Assembly: GCA_012965065.1 (NCBI GenBank)
Contig: DTSX01000006.1
Location: 1-16,109 of the forward strand
Length of the DNA stretch: 16,109 nucleotides
From: Gammaproteobacteria bacterium
Lineage (GTDB): Bacteria > Pseudomonadota > Gammaproteobacteria > Steroidobacterales > UBA11654
Direction: 5' to 3'
Part shown: piece after piece, positions 15,667 to 16,109 of the stretch
How the letters are laid out: the number at the start of each line of letters is the position of its first letter
Position numbering within the stretch: position 1 is the stretch's first letter
Notes under the pieces: generated by a model
Seen by the model: the letters and a program-made list of their open reading frames with translations, nothing else
What the model was told of the DNA's origin: nothing
The model's database searches: none
Translations under genes and position numbers: made by a program

Positions 15667-15695
15667 TTGGTTTTTCATTTGAATTTATATATGAT
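15667..15695 (+). promoter_or_regulatory. Candidate promoter for the cytochrome c / tRNA-Val unit
   Basis: TTGGTT (15667-15672), 17 nt spacer, TATGAT (15690-15695; five of six consensus positions). Transcription would start near 15702 and give a leader of about 20 nt containing the AAGGA ribosome site. It lies in the 67 nt uvrB-cytochrome gap, where no terminator hairpin with a T-run is visible. Confidence 0.4.
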
Positions 15696-15712
15696 TTCAC
15701 TATTGACCGGAC

Positions 15713-15717
15713 AAGGA
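15713..15717 (+). promoter_or_regulatory. Shine-Dalgarno of the cytochrome c gene
   Basis: AAGGA ending 5 nt before the ATG at 15723. It supports that start, which also gives an intact signal peptide. Confidence 0.65.
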
Positions 15718-15722
15718 TACGT

Positions 15723-16025
15723 ATGAAAAAAAATACAATTATAAAGATGGCTGCAGTATTGATCGCTGCACTTATATCACCGACTATTTATGCTGATAGC
15801 CATATATCATCTGAGGTCAATGGTAGCTATGACTACGGTGAAAAAATAGCTCAGAAAGCCTATGGCAGAGGATGTCTAGGATGCCATTCCATTGATAAAT
15901 TCAAAGGATCAAACGCAGCTGAAATGATGGAACGGCTTATAGAATCTTGGCATATATCAAGCTTTACCGATGAAGATCTGAGAGATCTGTCTGTTTATCT
16001 TTCAACCACAGCCAATCAAGAATAG
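15723..16025 (+). CDS. Small secreted c-type cytochrome
   Basis: 100 aa. Residues 1-24 form a Sec signal peptide: MKKNTIIK, a hydrophobic core, and cleavage predicted after TIYA, giving a mature periplasmic protein of about 76 residues. One haem-attachment motif CLGCH (51-55) is preceded by a helix (DYGEKIAQKAYGRG), and a C-terminal helix DEDLRDLSVYLS (73-84 region and beyond) resembles the DAEIADLAAYLS end of class I cytochromes. The segment between them is only about 27 residues and lacks a clear Met-containing loop (such as MP or MxxP) for the sixth haem ligand; Met68, Met69 and His77 are the only obvious candidates. Probably an electron carrier or a haem subunit of a complex; partner unknown. 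It has its own likely promoter and a good Shine-Dalgarno, and tRNA-Val starts 7 nt after its stop. Confidence 0.85.
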   Translation: MKKNTIIKMAAVLIAALISPTIYADSHISSEVNGSYDYGEKIAQKAYGRGCLGCHSIDKFKGSNAAEMMERLIESWHISSFTDEDLRDLSVYLSTTANQE

Positions 16026-16032
16026 TTAATGG

Positions 16033-16109
16033 AGGCGCGTAGCTCAGTTGGTTAGAGTGCTTGCTTGACATGCAAGAAGTCGGCGGTTCGAGTCCGCCCG
16101 TGCCTACCA
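16033..16109 (+). tRNA. tRNA-Val (anticodon GAC)
   Basis: 77 nt with encoded CCA ending at the last base of the window. The acceptor stem is AGGCGCG with CGTGCCT (one G-U pair); D-arm GCTCAGTTGGTTAGAGT; anticodon stem CTTGC/GCAAG around loop TTGACAT, anticodon GAC at 16067-16069; T-arm GGCGGTTCGAGTCCGCC. The anticodon assigns it to valine. It begins 7 nt after the cytochrome c stop codon, so it is either processed from that transcript or driven by a promoter inside the cytochrome gene. Confidence 0.97.

Noticed and set aside
1..16109. CRISPR array, insertion sequence, prophage or att site near the tRNAs
   Set aside because: No direct-repeat/spacer pattern, transposase, terminal inverted repeats or integrase gene is seen. 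The window ends at tRNA-Val, so an element integrated beyond it could not be seen.

Overview
The window is an AT-rich, gene-dense piece of a gammaproteobacterial core chromosome. The gene order ubiG<-|->gyrA-serC...pheA-aroA-cmk-rpsA-ihfB-lapB, followed by an aminotransferase divergent from uvrB, is the layout familiar from gammaproteobacteria such as Pseudomonas. The low GC, the tiny intergenic gaps and the near absence of Shine-Dalgarno sequences suggest a streamlined, probably aquatic or marine lineage. That placement is inference; I cannot name a genus.

Layout. Positions 1-794 (minus): ubiG followed by the start of gph, which runs off the left edge. Positions 795-945: divergent promoter region. 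Positions 946-12239 (plus): one uninterrupted same-strand run of ten genes with gaps of at most 39 nt: gyrA, serC, a serA-type dehydrogenase, a prephenate dehydratase, aroA, cmk, rpsA, ihfB, lapB and a small cytidylyltransferase-like gene. Positions 12252-13586 (minus): tRNA-Asn(GTT) downstream of a class I (Ib) aminotransferase. Positions 13619-16109 (plus): uvrB, a small secreted cytochrome c and tRNA-Val(GAC), whose 3' CCA is the last base of the window. No stretch over 300 nt lacks a gene.

How the genes work together. SerA and SerC are the first two enzymes of serine synthesis, and SerC also serves pyridoxine synthesis in many gammaproteobacteria. AroA and PheA belong to chorismate and phenylalanine synthesis, and the aminotransferase may supply the amino group for aspartate, tyrosine/phenylalanine or arogenate. 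GyrA, Cmk, S1, IHF-beta and UvrB serve DNA topology, nucleotide supply, translation, nucleoid structure and repair. LapB tunes lipopolysaccharide synthesis and UbiG makes ubiquinone.

I did not find a convincing new multi-gene system: no mobile element, CRISPR array, toxin-antitoxin pair or defence island. The points worth a second look are local: a nucleotidyltransferase with HPGY where HxGH is expected; a very short cytochrome c without an evident distal-ligand loop, 7 nt upstream of tRNA-Val; a stand-alone prephenate dehydratase without chorismate mutase; a serA-type gene inserted between serC and pheA with a changed active-site region; and weak or absent Shine-Dalgarno signals for nearly all genes.
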